Below are positions 48,533-59,915 of a stretch of 64,000 nucleotides of DNA, in pieces. The DNA is from Diadema setosum (lineage: Eukaryota; Echinodermata; Echinoidea; Diadematoida; Diadematidae). The position numbers and the translations under genes were made by a program. The stretch lies in the NCBI GenBank assembly GCA_033980235.1, contig CM067059.1, positions 24,226,111-24,290,110 of the forward strand. The letters run 5' to 3'. Under the pieces are notes generated by a model that saw only the letters and a list, made by a program, of their open reading frames with translations, did no database searches and was not told the origin of the DNA. Numbering within the stretch: the stretch's first letter is position 1; each line of letters begins with the position of its first letter.

Positions 48533-48571
<39 letters not shown>
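47490..48571 (+). mobile_element. 5'-truncated L2/CR1-like LINE, RT C-terminal half
   Basis: The open frame (stop at 48429-48431) encodes the end of a non-LTR reverse transcriptase. It begins at PQGSIVGP (RT motif 4 region), then has the catalytic HLYADDIQLY (YADD at 47583-47594), KLKLNDSKTEFF, ETIRNLGVIFD, LVLSHIDYCNGLL, LHWLPLKQRIIFKLVLLVYK and a terminal WNNLPLTVRQSPSVSVFKKALKTHLF. After the stop come about 70 bp, a hairpin with GCGCTTT pairing with AAAGCGC (48500-48526), and a (TAA)n tail. The 5' half, with endonuclease and most RT, is missing, so it cannot move by itself. The ORF is unbroken, which suggests a recent insertion. The reverse-strand LINE on either side is its target. Confidence 0.88.
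48533..48571. repeat. (TAA)n tail of the LINE
   Basis: About 13 AAT/TAA units lie directly after the LINE's 3' hairpin, as is usual for L2-type tails. Confidence 0.95.
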
Positions 48572-48572
<1 letters not shown>

Positions 48573-48574
48573 CA

Positions 48575-48980
48575 TCTGAGATAATATGGGCTCATACCAT
48601 TGATTATCTTACACAAATATATGCAACTCTGGTACTGAATTTGATGATGTATTGATTGCCATTGTAATTTAGAGAGCATTTGCTTATGTTGCATTAGTAT
48701 ACTAGCTTTAAGAACAATTCTTGCACACTGATTTTTACATTTTTGATGTTTATCCAAATGACAATGTGCACTTCTATACCCCAAAGAACAATACAGTAAT
48801 CTATTTGTGGCAATATCAAACTATTATATAACTAATGCATTATACTGTCAGGCAAATAATTCTTAATTCCACAAATATATCCAATTATTGATACACGTAC
48901 GTGTTGTAGATGGGCATTCAAACATGATCTGAAGTCTGTGGGATACAGACTGCAAACATTCCCTATATCTTTGAAAGTTA
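48575..48980 (-). pseudogene. Older LINE, upstream RT fragment
   Basis: The minus strand, across several stops and frameshifts, reads NAHLQHVRVSIIGYICGIKNYLP, then a decayed LYNSL..-like segment, and RSAHCHLDKHQKCKNQCARIVLKAS, then KLQWQSIHHQIQYQSCIYLCKIINGMSPYYLR. These correspond to the region downstream of the RT catalytic motifs in CR1/L2-type LINEs. The downstream part resumes at about 47490. Confidence 0.75.
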
Positions 48981-49254
48981 GATAAGAAAAGAACATTTGA
49001 AACCCCTCCTCCCCAATCTGATTGGTGCTTGCTAGACAGCTGCTACAGCCACTACAATCAACTCTAGCTTGCGCGTGCAATTGCGTTTACAACCATTAAC
49101 AACAATTACAAATAAACAAAAAGAAATGGAGCTGCTCAAGTTGGCGGAAAATCAGGGTATCATAGATCACTATATACATGATATGATTTTATGACTGTCA
49201 AAAACTGCAGAGGAATGGGGAATAGGATAAGGGGGTTAATTGGAGGAGAGGGTA

Positions 49255-49540
49255 TTACAACACACTAGCTGAGGATGGCAGTGGGATCGGGAGGGGTGTG
49301 TGAAGGAAGGCGTGGTCCCGGGGGTTTGCCCCATTGACGGCGCGTCTCGCACCGTAGCCTTGTTTGACCGAGACTATCCCCGCCACCTGAGGGGTATCAC
49401 CTGCGTGACGCTTTACTCCAGACCGCCATGGCGTGATTAACTAAGCGAGAGCACCAGACGAGAACGCAACGCGACCACTCGCCAGCGAGTGGCCTGGGAG
49501 CGATCACGGGCATTGTTGGGAGAGGCCAAAATTGGGTCAG
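49255..49540. promoter_or_regulatory. GC-rich CpG island-like intronic segment
   Basis: This segment has many CpGs and a near-perfect palindrome CCACTCGCCAGCGAGTGG at about 49478-49495. No splice-flanked frame was found. It could be a promoter or enhancer, or a fragment of a GC-rich repeat. Confidence 0.25.
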
Positions 49541-50680
49541 CATGGCACGATTGCAATGCATATCTTCCAAAATGACTGCCCCCCCCCCACCCACCACCAC
49601 CAAGGAAAAAAAAATACAAAAGTATACTTTGCAAACGAGGCTTTGCCTAGGGACACATGTAAGTCTCAAGTCACTGCACTTGTTGGGTGTGAGGAATCAT
49701 ACAATTAGAGCGAAAAGTGAGACGGGCATGAGGTGTAAGGAGGCAAATTGGAAGTCGCATTTCTCACTGATACATCATGCACCGACTTGCCAAGATGATA
49801 CTTGTGTTTTTTATCTTATTTCACTCTTTTGTTGTTGTTGTTGGTGTTTCCGGGCAGGGGTAGAATTTTCACTAATCAGCGAGACAAAGATTTTGGAAAG
49901 GGGGGAAAATTGGAATGCAGATTTCTTCTCCCCCCCCCCCCCTCAACCCCTTAGGGATTGCAGATGAATGTTTCCCTCTTGCACAGCAAATAGAGCATGC
50001 AAAACTACAGAACAAGGCTTCATCTTGTAGCATTTAGAATGCAAGGCAGCCTGCATCACTCTTCAGAATTACTCCATGGAAGAGGGAGAAGGAGATGACA
50101 GTACAAAAAGAAATTTGTTTCTTGCTCCTTTTTTTTTTTTCATGCAGAAACAAGAGAATCTATGCACCGCAGAAGATTACAAGGAGGAATCGAGAATTTT
50201 CCACCGATCCGTCTGCTACCAATAAACATAGATGCATGGAGAATGGGGCTAATTAACCTAGTTTGGTCCTCCCTTGTCGAATCTATTCCGATTTCAGGCT
50301 GGGTGGATCATTCCCCTTGTGGATTCAGTCAAGTATCGCAGAGGTACACACTAATATTTTTACTTTGTCTCTAGATACTTCCGGATGTAAGACTTACAGT
50401 ATCCTCCTGTGTGAGCGTTCCCACACCCAACGTCTATGAAGTGGAAAGATACGGGTAGACTGTTCCTGGTGTTTATGATGCCAAAGCAGCAAAATGAAGC
50501 ATATAAACTCTAGCCCATTCTCTCACCAATCAAGTTATGAGGTAATATTGTTGCAAAAAATTGATTATCTCGACCTCCTTAAGTTCTGGTGCATACAATG
50601 TATATCTTACATTGAAGAAAGACTGTGTGGAATAGGTTGAATTCCTTAAATTGGCACAATTTCAAAAAAACAAACAAACA

Positions 50681-50932
50681 TATCGTTGCTGGGGTGACAA
50701 GACCTCGTATCTCAAAAATGTTTAAAAAATTTTTTTTAGCTTAATGGTCAAATAATGGGTCAAGTGATGTCTTGGCCAAATCCTAACTGTCTTACTCCAA
50801 AAATGAAGCCAACATGACATGTCAAAGAGAAGGCTTTCCCATTCACTATAGTGCTTGGGCCGCCATGTTTTTTCGCTCTCCTGAACATTTGACAATTTTG
50901 AGACACGAGGTTTTGTCACCCCAGCGACGATA
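50681..50932. mobile_element. MITE with ~40-bp terminal inverted repeats
   Basis: TATCGTTGCTGGGGTGACAA at the left (continuing GACCTCGTATCTCAAAA) pairs with the right end (TTTTGAGACACGAGGTTTTG continuing TCACCCCAGCGACGATA) with few mismatches. It is 252 bp and non-coding. Confidence 0.85.
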
Positions 50933-52192
50933 TATCACTCAAACTTGCCCACTTGTGACAAAATCATGACTCTAGTCATCTCAAATTTGTTGCCAATTCA
51001 AAATCTCAAAATCAATTCTCTTTATTTATATACAGCATATTAAGAAGCTTTTGAAAATTATGTAACTGACAGAAATATGGAACATGAAAAACAAAGGGAT
51101 CAGATGAAAAAGAATTGTAATTTCTACATGTGACGTGCTAACAATGAATACTAAAGAACAACATATCCATTTAAACAACATCTGTAACAAGAGACAGATG
51201 CACACACACACACACACACAAAACTGCCCCAAAAATCTCAGCTCCACGTAATATGTGTGTTGAAGAAACACAAGGACCCTTTAATGTATCTGTAAAGGTT
51301 GGATTGCAGTTTGCTTTTTGGGGTTCATGTATGTTTACTGTTGGAGCATACTAGGATATTTTTCCATATCTTTTCGAATTTTGCATATTGCTTACTTACT
51401 TTTAATCACCTGAGTTTTATGATGATGTATAATTATCGTAAGGTGCTACAATCATTGTACATTCTTTTCATCCTACATAGTTTTACGCACCTTATTTTCT
51501 GCTACCAAAAAAAAAGTGATACCTATATGTTCTTGTTGAAAAATGAAATAAAAAATTGAATTGAATTGAACTGAATATATCTACATTTTAAAAAGAGGAA
51601 GCAAACATAGCAGCCTCAAGAAAGAGCTCCTGGTAGAAGAAAGGATTCTGACATAAATTCAGTCTGGCATTAAAAGCTCACATGCAAGAACAACTCCAAC
51701 CCTTTTAACATGGTATCAGGGATAATACCCTCTTTTTTCATGCTGTATGTATCTTTTGACAATGTATATGCAAATTTTCAGATCTGAATGTGCAAATTTG
51801 ATTGTGTATCTAAATATGAGTAGGTACATCTGACCATCGGAATGCATCAAAACATGAGCTATTGGTGGAGTGTTGTTTTTTTTTTGTTTTTTTTTTTAAT
51901 GCAAGCTGGTGGAGTATTTTTTTTTTTATTGCAACTGATTGTGAATTTGAATATTCTTTTTTTCAATGCACCCCAACTCATAATGTGTTTCGGTATGATA
52001 TCATACTACAGTCATGGAATATGAAATGCTTTTGTCATTTGTAATATACTACATGTATATTTGTTGGAAATGAAAGAAATGAATGAATAAATGAATGAAA
52101 TGAATAATAGCTCAGAGAAAATGACAGGGTATGCATTGTGGAAATGAGGTCAGCCAATAATCTAAGTTGATTCCATGTAAACTCCTCATGGA

Positions 52193-52430
52193 GTGATAAT
52201 CTCGACGGAGAAGTTTCTCTGCCTCGCATAGGGCAATTCGAGGCATGACTGGTCAACAAATTTCATGCAACATTTCACGCCGTATATTTTGCAATCATCC
52301 ATTACACGGTAATCTAGCGATGCTCCCGAGTGACCATCGTCCCCCTTCTTGCCAAACATATTCAATATTAATCTGTATCCATCCCCATAATTGCGCCATA
52401 TCATAACGACTTTCCACCTCCCCCCACCCC
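52193..52430 (-). other. Unclassified GC-richer ORF segment
   Basis: The minus strand reads an uninterrupted, natural-looking peptide: WRNYGDGYRLILNMFGKKGD then YRVMDDCKIYGVKCCMKFVD and ELPYARQRNFSVEI, ending in TGA. No good splice acceptor precedes it; the flank is G-rich, not pyrimidine-rich. The family was not recognised. It may be an exon of another transcript, a retrocopy fragment, or chance. Confidence 0.25.
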
Positions 52431-53628
52431 CCAAGGAGGAGTGAAGTTTCTCGGGGGGGGGGGGGGGGGGCGGATTCTTCTCACCTGACCCCCCCATCAC
52501 AAACCTGTGAATAGCATACCACTCACACATTCTGAAAAAAAAAATGACCCCCCCCCCCCAAAAAAAAAAAAGCCCTCTTCACTCCCCTACACATCAAGAT
52601 CTTAACCTCCCGGGGGCATGTCACCAGCTAGCCATCCACTTTATCCACCATCATCGCTAAGATAGGTACAAATCAACACACCAGTGGGTACAAAGAGCCC
52701 TCCTCTGTATCCCCCCTCTCCTGCTCCTGATCCGCATCTCCCTCATCCATGACACCAAAGCGCAACTCATCCGCAAATTGCCTGGTTATTCCGGAAAGCG
52801 CAAGATGAAAAATTAGAAGAAAAAAAAAAGGACAAGAAAAGTAAAGAAAGAAGGAAAAAAGAAAAAAAAAATTCCCCACCTCTCGCTAGTGGAGAAAAAA
52901 AGCGAGATGGTGATGCTTCTGCTCGGTCGTAAGTAGGCCAACTGGCAGCTTGACCGAATTTTACCGTTATCTCTGACCTACTTTGATCCGAGAAATATGG
53001 CACTGCATCCCCATTCGCCTTCCAGTTTAACAAATCTTCGCCCCGATCGGCGCTGGTTTTGTCGTTACGGAGATGGCGTTCGCGGCAGTGCGGTAATTGT
53101 TGTTGTTGTTGTAGTTGGAGGCTGAATAATTCCCTCACAGAGCAGACGTGCTCCTGAGAGGGAAGGATGGATGATACAGCAAAAAAAAAAAGAAGAAAAA
53201 AAAAAGAAAATAGATAAACTACAAACTGGTCCATACTTTGTGTGAACAATTATGTGTATACCAAGATATACTGGGAGGAATATCAAGGGCAGTTGCAGTT
53301 AATAATCAAACAAGGAGTACAAGGGATGTGTGAGGAAGTAGAACCCAAATTGAGAAATATTCCTCGAAAATTTCAAACTTGGTGATTTGACACATCTACC
53401 AATTGATAACCAGGACATGCCTTTCTCCTACTCCAAACACAAGGATAATGGGTAGGAGAACCTCACAAAGCATTCATATTATTGATGTAAAAAATGAGTA
53501 GTAGAGATGTTCTTAATCATCATCTCCCATATCCCCCCCCCAAAAAAAAAAATGAAATGAAATGAACTAGGGATTACTAGTTGCTTTCTCAGATGACTAG
53601 ACTAAAAAAAAAAAATAAAAGCTGCAGG

Positions 53629-53794
53629 TGGGTGTTTCATCAATTTAGTCAGCGCTGACAAGTTGTCAGCGCTGACTATTTCAGCAAAATCCTTGGTTTT
53701 GATTGGCCGAGATGCTCTGGTCACTGACTGTTACCACGGTGATTGTCAGAGACTGACAACTTGTCAGTGCTGACTAAGTTGATGAAACACCCCC
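53629..53794. mobile_element. 166-bp MITE with ~45-bp terminal inverted repeats
   Basis: GGGTGTTTCATCAATTTAGT, running into CAGCGCTGACAAGTTGTCAG, is inverse to the right end (CTGACAACTTGTCAGTGCTG, then ACTAAGTTGATGAAACACCC). It has inner palindromes on the GTCAGCGCTGAC core. No ORF. Confidence 0.9.
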
Positions 53795-54021
53795 CAGGTA
53801 TCAGGTATTGCAGGTTGGCTCTCCTGGAAGAGTCTGGAACTACACAGTTGTGTGTAGACTCTGGTTTTTATCCTGCTATAAGATGTTTTATGACAGGCGG
53901 CTTAAGATGGCCATCATGAAGGGATTTTAGGTGACTAGATTGGAGTGATAGCAGCATTTGATAGGCTTCCCTTATGGAAAAACTGACCATTTCAAACCAT
54001 ATCAATAGAGACATCAACAAG

Positions 54022-54084
<63 letters not shown>
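54022..54084. repeat. (TA)n microsatellite
   Basis: An uninterrupted run of about 30 TA dinucleotides. Confidence 0.97.
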
Positions 54085-54087
<3 letters not shown>

Positions 54088-54991
54088 GAACAAAATACTA
54101 AGGAAGATCTGTGTTTATCTGCTTTTACTTTATAGACATATGTCAGTGATACATCTATAACATAGCTATGATTTCTGTGAAAAAAACAAACAAACCCAAC
54201 TTATACATAATTAATGGTGCTTGCTGATTTAATCAAGTATGCAGATTCCACTCACAAATTTGGTCTGTTTGTGCTTTTAATGGTATATTGTATACATACG
54301 TTCAACACTAATTGCTTCTAAATCATTAGGTCTACTGTATGGATATTACATACATTCATTCATCATGTGCATTAGTTTCTAGTACAGTGGGTGCATGCAA
54401 AAGCCAGGGATGATATTGGTGGACTGTACAAAGGATCAGATTAGGTTAGTGCACAAAAAGATGCATTAATGACAATGGCAAGATTTGCACAAAATGCGAT
54501 ATGAGTGATCTTCGGTGCGCTTTGTTATCTGAAATCTTGTCCTCATTTTTGTAGCCTTGCTTACGACCATTTTTTTTTAACCTCATTTTCTTCGGTTTGA
54601 TTGTCTGCATATTCTATCTTAAATGCTTCCATGTGTTCCTCTATGCTTATTTTAATGCGAAGTGTGATTTTCATCGCACTGTTGCAAGAGTTGATCTAAT
54701 GCACAAGATTCATTTGGAAAGCAGGCACCTGGGCCGTGACCACGACTACTCTGTTTGCATTGAGATAAAACTGAATATCAAAATGAATGTCTGCTTTCAG
54801 TCCTGACTGTGTGGTGATGTTCGCTGATACGTACATTGGTCTATTCCTTACAATCAGTACCTGACCTAATTACATGGGCACAAATTAGATGAAAAAAGAA
54901 TCATATTATTGGTCTATTATAAATCAAGACTAAGTTCTTTTTTTATATGAATTGAGGTGTTACAGCATCTGGCAGTAATTCAAGCGCCTTT

Positions 54992-55274
54992 GAATACTGT
55001 AAAACCAGAAATTTTCATGCACAAGAAATTTCCGCAAATTTCGCGAGGAGCTGAGATTCACGAAAGTAAAATGTACACTAAAGTTTTTGTTTACACAATA
55101 TATTGAATACCAACACAATGCTGTACACCATCATGGTCGGCAATTCGTGAAAGTCTCACGCCACGAAAAAGGCTGTCGACTCTCATTTGCGATAGTTTCA
55201 TGCCGCAAAAAAGGCAGTCGGCTCCAATTTGCAAAAAGTTTCATACCGCAAATATTTCTTGTCATACAGTAACT
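54992..55274 (+). repeat. TTCGCG-type element, family C, copy 3
   Basis: It runs from ATACTGTAAAACCAG to TCATACAGTAAC, with AAATTTCGCGAGGAG, GATTCACGAAAG and a duplicated right-half unit (GCCACGAAAAAGGC..., GCCGCAAAAAAGGC...). Compared with 28201-28414, the right half has an extra repeat of about 55 bp. Confidence 0.7.
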
Positions 55275-55559
55275 AATCATTAATGTAATATAGAGGTAAT
55301 GGGTAGTAGAAAAAATACTGTTTGTTATTCATTATCATACAAAGGTTAAATATTAAAAAGAGATACAGCTCTTACTAAACCTTTCTTTTCCTCTAACTTG
55401 CTATCAGCTCTCTTGAAGCTCACCTACCTTCATGGTAATTGAAAAATTGATGAGATGTGATTGAAATCTTGTGACACACACCGCCTCCTAAGCTCAAAGG
55501 AGCTCACTCTGTAAAAACATTGCGTAAGGATCTTTTTGTTGTTCTATCTCTCTCTCTGC

Positions 55560-56720
55560 TCATGGAGGAGTGAATAAGGCCCTTCTGCCGTGATGTCTTC
55601 CGACCTGGAAGAGTTCAGACAAGTGTGTCAGCAGCAAACGAGACGCGAGTTTACATTTCCCCCATCTCACTACCCCCCACCCCAAGGGAAATACCCCTTT
55701 ATGGACAAATTCCTGGGGGGTGACAAAACATCGACTTGACAACATGAATCATTCGTGCAACAAAGCATGAATGCTTTTCATCTCGGAAGGGTTGGGAGCT
55801 TGGGGGAATCGGTTCTACAACCACTGAGAGATCGACAGCAGAGTTAACTTGGACGGCGCAACAAGGAAGATATTTGAAGCTGTAAAAACACATGTCTGCT
55901 ATTGAAATTGGGAAAGATTTCATGTGTGGGAAAATCACATTTGTCGTGAACAAAATATCCCTGTTCAAACACTCCAATAAACCTCCACTTATGCACACAC
56001 CTGGACCAAAGTGTACTCTTTAAAAGCAAACATGACAGAGGGCAAGTTAAATTTCTGAGAAATGCCGGGGGGGGGGGGGGGCACTCAAAAGTCTGAAAGA
56101 GTGAGATGACATCCTTTCGTAACGGTAACAAGACAAGCACAGAAAAAATATATGAAGAGCATTCTCCTATGCTCTGATCTCAAAGCACAGACCTACAAGT
56201 GTGAACTTTGGGGGACGATGACCGAGTGGGCCTTCACACCGACGCCTCCCAAACGTTTCCCTCTCCCTCGATTGCCGGCCTCCGCCGAGAGACTTGTCAG
56301 ATGCGACACGTTACTGCATGATGGCAACATCTGTTCTGAACATTGAGGGAACATGGGGGGGGGGGTACGGGGTGGTGGTGATGGTGATGGTGCTGGAAAG
56401 GGGGGGGGGGGGGAGAGTTGTGTCAGAGTAAATGCACTGGGGTTCTTCGGGTGACACCTGCCGCTATAAGCTGGCATCTGTAAACCCCACAATGCCGGAG
56501 ATGCCTTCCGGCCACGCAAACCAAGTCGGAAGCGGGGAGCTTACTTACCCCCTCATGCCCTCTCCCTTGCACTATTCTGTTACCTCGCCCCCGGCACATC
56601 GGACAGGGAGAGGCCGTCGGCATGTGGATTTTTTCCCACATTATTGCCACATGAACGCGGTAACAGATTACAGAGAATTGAACCGTGCACGAAGGCCCCG
56701 CCCCATGTGGATTGCCCCTT
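55560..56720. other. GC-rich non-coding segments in intron
   Basis: Two blocks (about 55560-55860 and 56190-56720) are GC- and CpG-richer than the surroundings and contain G-tracts of 9-17 bases (56068, 56358, 56400). Open frames occur on both strands, but none has splice signals or a recognised domain. Nothing more can be said from sequence. Confidence 0.25.
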
Positions 56721-57128
56721 CCAACCCAAACATGACTGATTAAATGTGAGAATGAAATGCAAAGATGCACTTTTTGCTACACTTAAATAATGATGTGCAC
56801 AACTAAAGAGATTGACAACCTGGCTGAGCAGTATCATTTCTTCCTCCCTCTATTTTCTTGTTGTTTGACTTAATACATCAGAGTATGCCTTTTAGTTTTT
56901 GCTTTTTTTTTTCTTTTCTTTTTTTTTTGCATATCCACTATGCAGACACCTTCTTTGAGATAAGGAAATTAATCACCAGCTTCTAGTGTGCTCTGCGGGA
57001 TATCGACAAGAATTTGGAATCTGTGTAACAAATAACAAAATCTATCTTGATCTACTCTATCTCTTCATCCATTTTTACCTCTCACTCTCTACCCTTTTCC
57101 ATCAATCTGACAGGCTGATACATGAAAG

Positions 57129-57187
57129 CATGTATGTATGTATGTATGTATGTATGTATGTATGTATGTATGTATGTATGTATGTAT
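57129..57187. repeat. (ATGT)n microsatellite
   Basis: About 14 TATG units, followed by imperfect CTAT units. A cysteine/tyrosine-rich open frame across it is an artefact. Confidence 0.95.
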
Positions 57188-57629
57188 CTATTTATCTACC
57201 TATCTATCTACAGAGTACCTATCTCCATATATCTATCATTCTTTCCATTTCTACCCCTCCCCCCCCCCCCCTCTCTCTTTCTCTTGACCCATTGTGTAAG
57301 CTAAGGCCTAGTGCAGATGCCCATCTGTATGACATCCATCTATCTATCACTTTTTTCTCTCTCTTCCTACAGATGGTATATGCTGAGATATGCTGGAGGA
57401 GTTACCCTCCAATCTACCGCGTGCCAACCAAGTATAGAGAGAGAGAGATAGAGACAGACAGACAGACAGACAGACAGAGGGATAGAGAGTGAGAAGGAGA
57501 GTGGGGAGGGAGAGAGTCAGCGAGTGAGTGGCATGTTACAATCAAGCACTCGTCTCAGCTCTCCACGTCTCAAGAGGACCCCTGATTACCACGGTGATGG
57601 CTTGGCAGAAGGGAAGGCATCACTCCTTC

Positions 57630-58037
57630 CTCCATGCAGCACAGAGGCAGGTTGTCACGGAGACAAGTGCTCCAGAGACAAGGTGCCATAGAGGCAAAGT
57701 GCCATGGAGGGAAGTTGTCTTGGAGGCAAGGTGCCATATATAGAGGCAAGGTACCATAGAGGTAACGTGTCATGAAGGCGAGGTACCACAGAGGTAATAA
57801 GGTGTCATGGAAGCAAGGTACCACCTAAGCAAGGTACCACAAAAGTAATAAGGTGCCATGGAGGCAAGGTGCCATGGAGGTAAGGTGCCATTATATAGAG
57901 CCAAGGTACCACAGAAGTAATAAGGTTTCATGGAAGCAAGGTACCACAGAGGTAAGGTACCACAGAGGTACAGTAAGGTATCATGAAGGCAAGGTACCAC
58001 AGAGGCAAAGGTACCACGAGACAAGGAGCCACAGAGC
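57630..58037. repeat. Minisatellite with GGTACCACAGAGG unit
   Basis: More than 20 variant copies of a unit of about 17-20 bp, with consensus close to AAGGTACCACAGAGGCA and GTGCCATGGAGGCA variants. Many carry a GGTACC or CCATGG hexamer. A larger order of 'AGGTAATAAGGTGCCATGG' recurs about every 60 bp. It is non-coding. Confidence 0.9.
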
Positions 58038-58139
58038 TCCAGTTCTACACAAGCAAGATGCAGAGGGTTTTAAAACGTATAAGATTAAATGCAAGGCGAA
58101 ACGGAAAATCCCATGGGAAATATCACAAACTCCGACAAG

Positions 58140-58275
58140 AAGCAAGGAAGAGTACAGAAAAAGAAAAAAAAACGGATGGAGGGAAAAGAAAAAAGGAAGA
58201 GGAGAAGCAGGGCAGGGAAGAGAAAGGTAGAGAGGGAGAGAGGAAAAGAAGAGGGAGAAAGGGTAAAAAACACAG
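58140..58275. repeat. Polypurine tract
   Basis: About 135 bp almost wholly of A and G on the + strand (GAAAAAGAAAAAAAAACGGA, GGAAAAGAAGAGGGAGAAAG). Lys/Arg/Glu-rich frames through it are low-complexity. Confidence 0.85.
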
Positions 58276-59469
58276 ATAAAGATGAATGAGAAAACTAAAT
58301 GCTCATCCCTAACTTAATCTAATGTGGAAACACTGTATTCACCGCCTCTCTGAAAAGCCACCTTACCTGGCTGATTGAAGGCGTTTTATTTTGTGAGAAA
58401 CAAAATCAATTAATCAACCAGTCAAACAAACAAACAAATAAACAATAAATCAAACCAACCAACCAACAAACAAACAAACAAACAGTCGCCTACGGGAACC
58501 TTGATACACCCTGCAATACAACTGTGATAAAGTTACACTTTAGGCCTACAGGAGGGGAAGGGTTAACACTTTCTGCAAAGGAGCATCGATTCCAACATTC
58601 TACTCAAGACTTTGATACAAGGGCTGTTATGCACCTGCAGACGAAGCAGGCATCTTGTCTATGGGAGGATTAATGAGGATGATGCAAGCAACATCTGAAT
58701 GACACAACCACAGCAACTAATTTGAGGCAGCAAGGTTGGACATTTCCTCATTTCTCATGTGCTTCAAACTTTAGCATCAAAGTGTCAGATTTTTCTGCGG
58801 ACTCCATCATTGAATTTCCCATTTTTCAAACCTCTAGGACATGATTTCACCATTCTTATACACTTTAGGATGTTCATTCTTGCTAAACTCATGGTCAATA
58901 AAGCCTTCTCACCCAGTGTGAATATTCTAGAACATATGAAATATAACTCCACCTAAAAAACAGTACACACTCTCAAATATTGGCACTGATGATTAGTTTA
59001 AACCACTCTTTAACAAAGAAAAGTATCCTTTCTGCTGGCCAGACGATTGTGATAGTTGTATGATAGTAGAGTAAGTCGGTTCTTGATTGTGGAAGGCATT
59101 TTCGAGCACAAGGCAGAGAGCACAATGTACAGAGTTGCCTACAGGAGGCTACTAGGGTAACTTTGCACGCGACAAAGGTTATGCAGCTGAGTATAGAATT
59201 CAGGCATGTCAAAACACTAAAATGTAAATTCTTGCTGCCACTTTTCAGCTCTGCTGATTGCCACATAATGACAGCGGAACTGAGTCCACGCTTTCGGACG
59301 ACATACGTGCCTGTGGATATATTTCCAGATCAAGTCATTAGATTACGACTAATAAAAGTTATTATCTCTATCTCTCTCGCTCTTTTTTTTTTTTTCCTTT
59401 TTCTGTTTATCTTCTTTTGTTGTTGTTGATCACATTGCCTCTTTAATTTGATGATGAATCCAGACACTC

Positions 59470-59760
59470 TCCTGGCGAGTGTCTCGATTTAAGACAAAAA
59501 CAAATATTGGTAGATCGGCTGAAGCGCTGACTAATGAAGAGAGACAAATGTCTGGGGGAAAGCTGGCCATGTTCGCCTGCATTGTCACAACTAATCTCCC
59601 AAATGAATGGAACGAACCGACCCCCGTGCGCGCTCACGTTCCCCGTAACCCTATCCGCCACGGGAGGGCTCACTTCAGACCGAGCTGCCCACCTTGGATT
59701 TCGCCCACATTCAATTAATGGCCAGCCTCATCCCGAGTGTAGAGTTTCACTTCGCCTACC
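59470..59760. promoter_or_regulatory. GC-richer intronic island
   Basis: This unique, CpG-containing DNA (CCCCCGTGCGCGCTCACGTT, CCACGGGAGGGCTCAC) carries an ATTCAATTAATGG homeodomain-like core. It has no exon evidence. It lies about 1.2 kb downstream, in the minus-strand sense, of the kinase-like exon's donor. Confidence 0.25.
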
Positions 59761-59769
59761 AAGTCTCCA

Positions 59770-59915
59770 TGCCCCATCCTCCCCAAACCGCCCCTCCCCT
59801 CCCCTCCATTCCCTCATCCTCCCAATTCCTCCCCTCCCCTCCATCTCCCATCCTCCCCACCCCTCCATTCCCCCATTCTCCCCATACCGCCCCTCCCCTC
59901 CATTTCCCAATCCAC
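59770..59915. repeat. C/T-rich minisatellite
   Basis: About three degenerate copies of a 45-50-bp unit built from CCGCCCCTCCCCTCC, CATTCCC and CCATTCTCCC. Proline/serine-rich frames across it are not genes. Confidence 0.85.

Noticed and set aside
52040..52110. LINE 3' tail (ATGAATGAATAAATG)
   Set aside because: The tail looks suggestive, but no coding remnant or 3' hairpin was found upstream, so no element could be drawn.
57100..57500. 168-codon + frame with YVCM repeats
   Set aside because: It crosses the (ATGT)n, C-tract and (GACA)n microsatellites and has no coding signature.
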